The notes under the pieces were generated by a model. The model made no database searches. It saw only the letters and a list, made by a program, of their open reading frames with translations, and was not told the origin of the DNA. Below, piece after piece: positions 6,918 to 7,181 of a DNA stretch of 7,181 nucleotides; the first letter of the stretch is position 1, and every line of letters starts with the position of its first letter. The DNA comes from Phenylobacterium sp. (lineage in GTDB: Bacteria; Pseudomonadota; Alphaproteobacteria; Caulobacterales; Caulobacteraceae): NCBI GenBank assembly GCA_019264505.1, contig JAHUZY010000436.1, forward strand, positions 1-7,181, in the 5' to 3' direction. The position numbers and the translations under genes were made by a program.

Positions 6918-6928
6918 CCCCTCGTTCA
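6914..6928 (+). promoter_or_regulatory. CtrA-like box of the ccrM promoter
   Basis: TTAA (6914-6917), 7 bases (CCCCTCG), then TTCA (6925-6928) matches the CtrA consensus TTAA-N7-TTAA with one mismatch. The first half-site includes the rnhB TAA stop. In C. crescentus, phosphorylated CtrA activates ccrM late in the cell cycle, so the position 68 bp before ccrM is as expected. Binding here is inferred from sequence and context. Confidence 0.72.
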
Positions 6929-6957
6929 CCACGTTTCGAAACGGCCCCTTCACCACG
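6925..6957. repeat. Direct repeats flanking a palindrome in the ccrM leader
   Basis: TTCACCACG occurs at 6925-6933 and again at 6949-6957, start to start 24 bp. Between them is a perfect 12-bp palindrome, CGTTTCGAAACG (6932-6943). The first repeat begins with the second CtrA half-site. This looks like an operator array or tandem promoter parts; the bound protein is unknown. Confidence 0.55.
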
Positions 6958-6966
6958 ATAGGGGAG

Positions 6967-6971
6967 GATTC
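6967..6971. promoter_or_regulatory. GANTC methylation site in the ccrM leader
   Basis: GATTC is a CcrM target site, 26 bp before the ccrM start. The C. crescentus ccrM leader carries GANTC sites whose methylation state affects its own transcription; a single site here suggests a similar feedback loop. A 5-bp site alone is weak, but its position is meaningful. Confidence 0.55.
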
Positions 6972-6981
6972 CCTTCTGTGA

Positions 6982-7181
<200 letters not shown>

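Noticed and set aside
6924..6938. Possible LexA-type GTTC-N7-GTTC SOS box in the ccrM leader
   Set aside because: GTTC at 6924-6927 is followed after 7 bases by TTCG, not GTTC, so the alphaproteobacterial LexA pattern fails.

Overview
The window reads as a chromosomal segment from a high-GC alphaproteobacterium of the Caulobacteraceae (Caulobacter or Phenylobacterium type). The strongest clue is at the right edge: the first 61 codons of ccrM, the cell-cycle GANTC methyltransferase. It follows rnhB, and its leader holds a CtrA-like box and a GANTC site. GC-rich codon use is uniform, and I see no insertion sequence, phage gene, CRISPR array, tRNA or rRNA.

Layout: two divergent gene blocks leave a 61-bp control region (4604-4664). 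Leftward (minus strand) run a family 9 glycosyltransferase (heptosyltransferase-like), a dihydroorotase-family amidohydrolase, a feruloyl-CoA-synthase-like AMP-forming acyl-CoA ligase, and a thiamine-diphosphate enzyme cut by the left edge. The first pair overlaps by 17 bp and the last pair by 4 bp (ATGA), with a 68-bp gap between the pairs, so one operon or two are possible. Rightward (plus strand) run ygfZ, a 187-bp gap with a REP-like inverted repeat pair and further stem-loops, then tag and rnhB (overlapping in TGATG), and ccrM (partial).

Roles: the rightward block is mostly genome maintenance (alkylation repair by Tag, ribonucleotide and RNA:DNA hybrid removal by RNase HII, adenine methylation by CcrM), with YgfZ supporting Fe-S enzymes. 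The leftward block mixes envelope glycan synthesis, a pyrimidine-type cyclic amidohydrolase and a probable catabolic CoA-ligase/TPP-enzyme pair.

I found no wholly new system. The best leads are regulatory and structural: a compact array of elements in the ccrM leader, in which the CtrA-like box shares bases with the rnhB stop codon and its spacer is complementary to the ccrM ribosome binding site; a REP pair whose arms differ by compensatory changes; and a dihydroorotase in which the first His of the metal-binding HxH motif is Gln.
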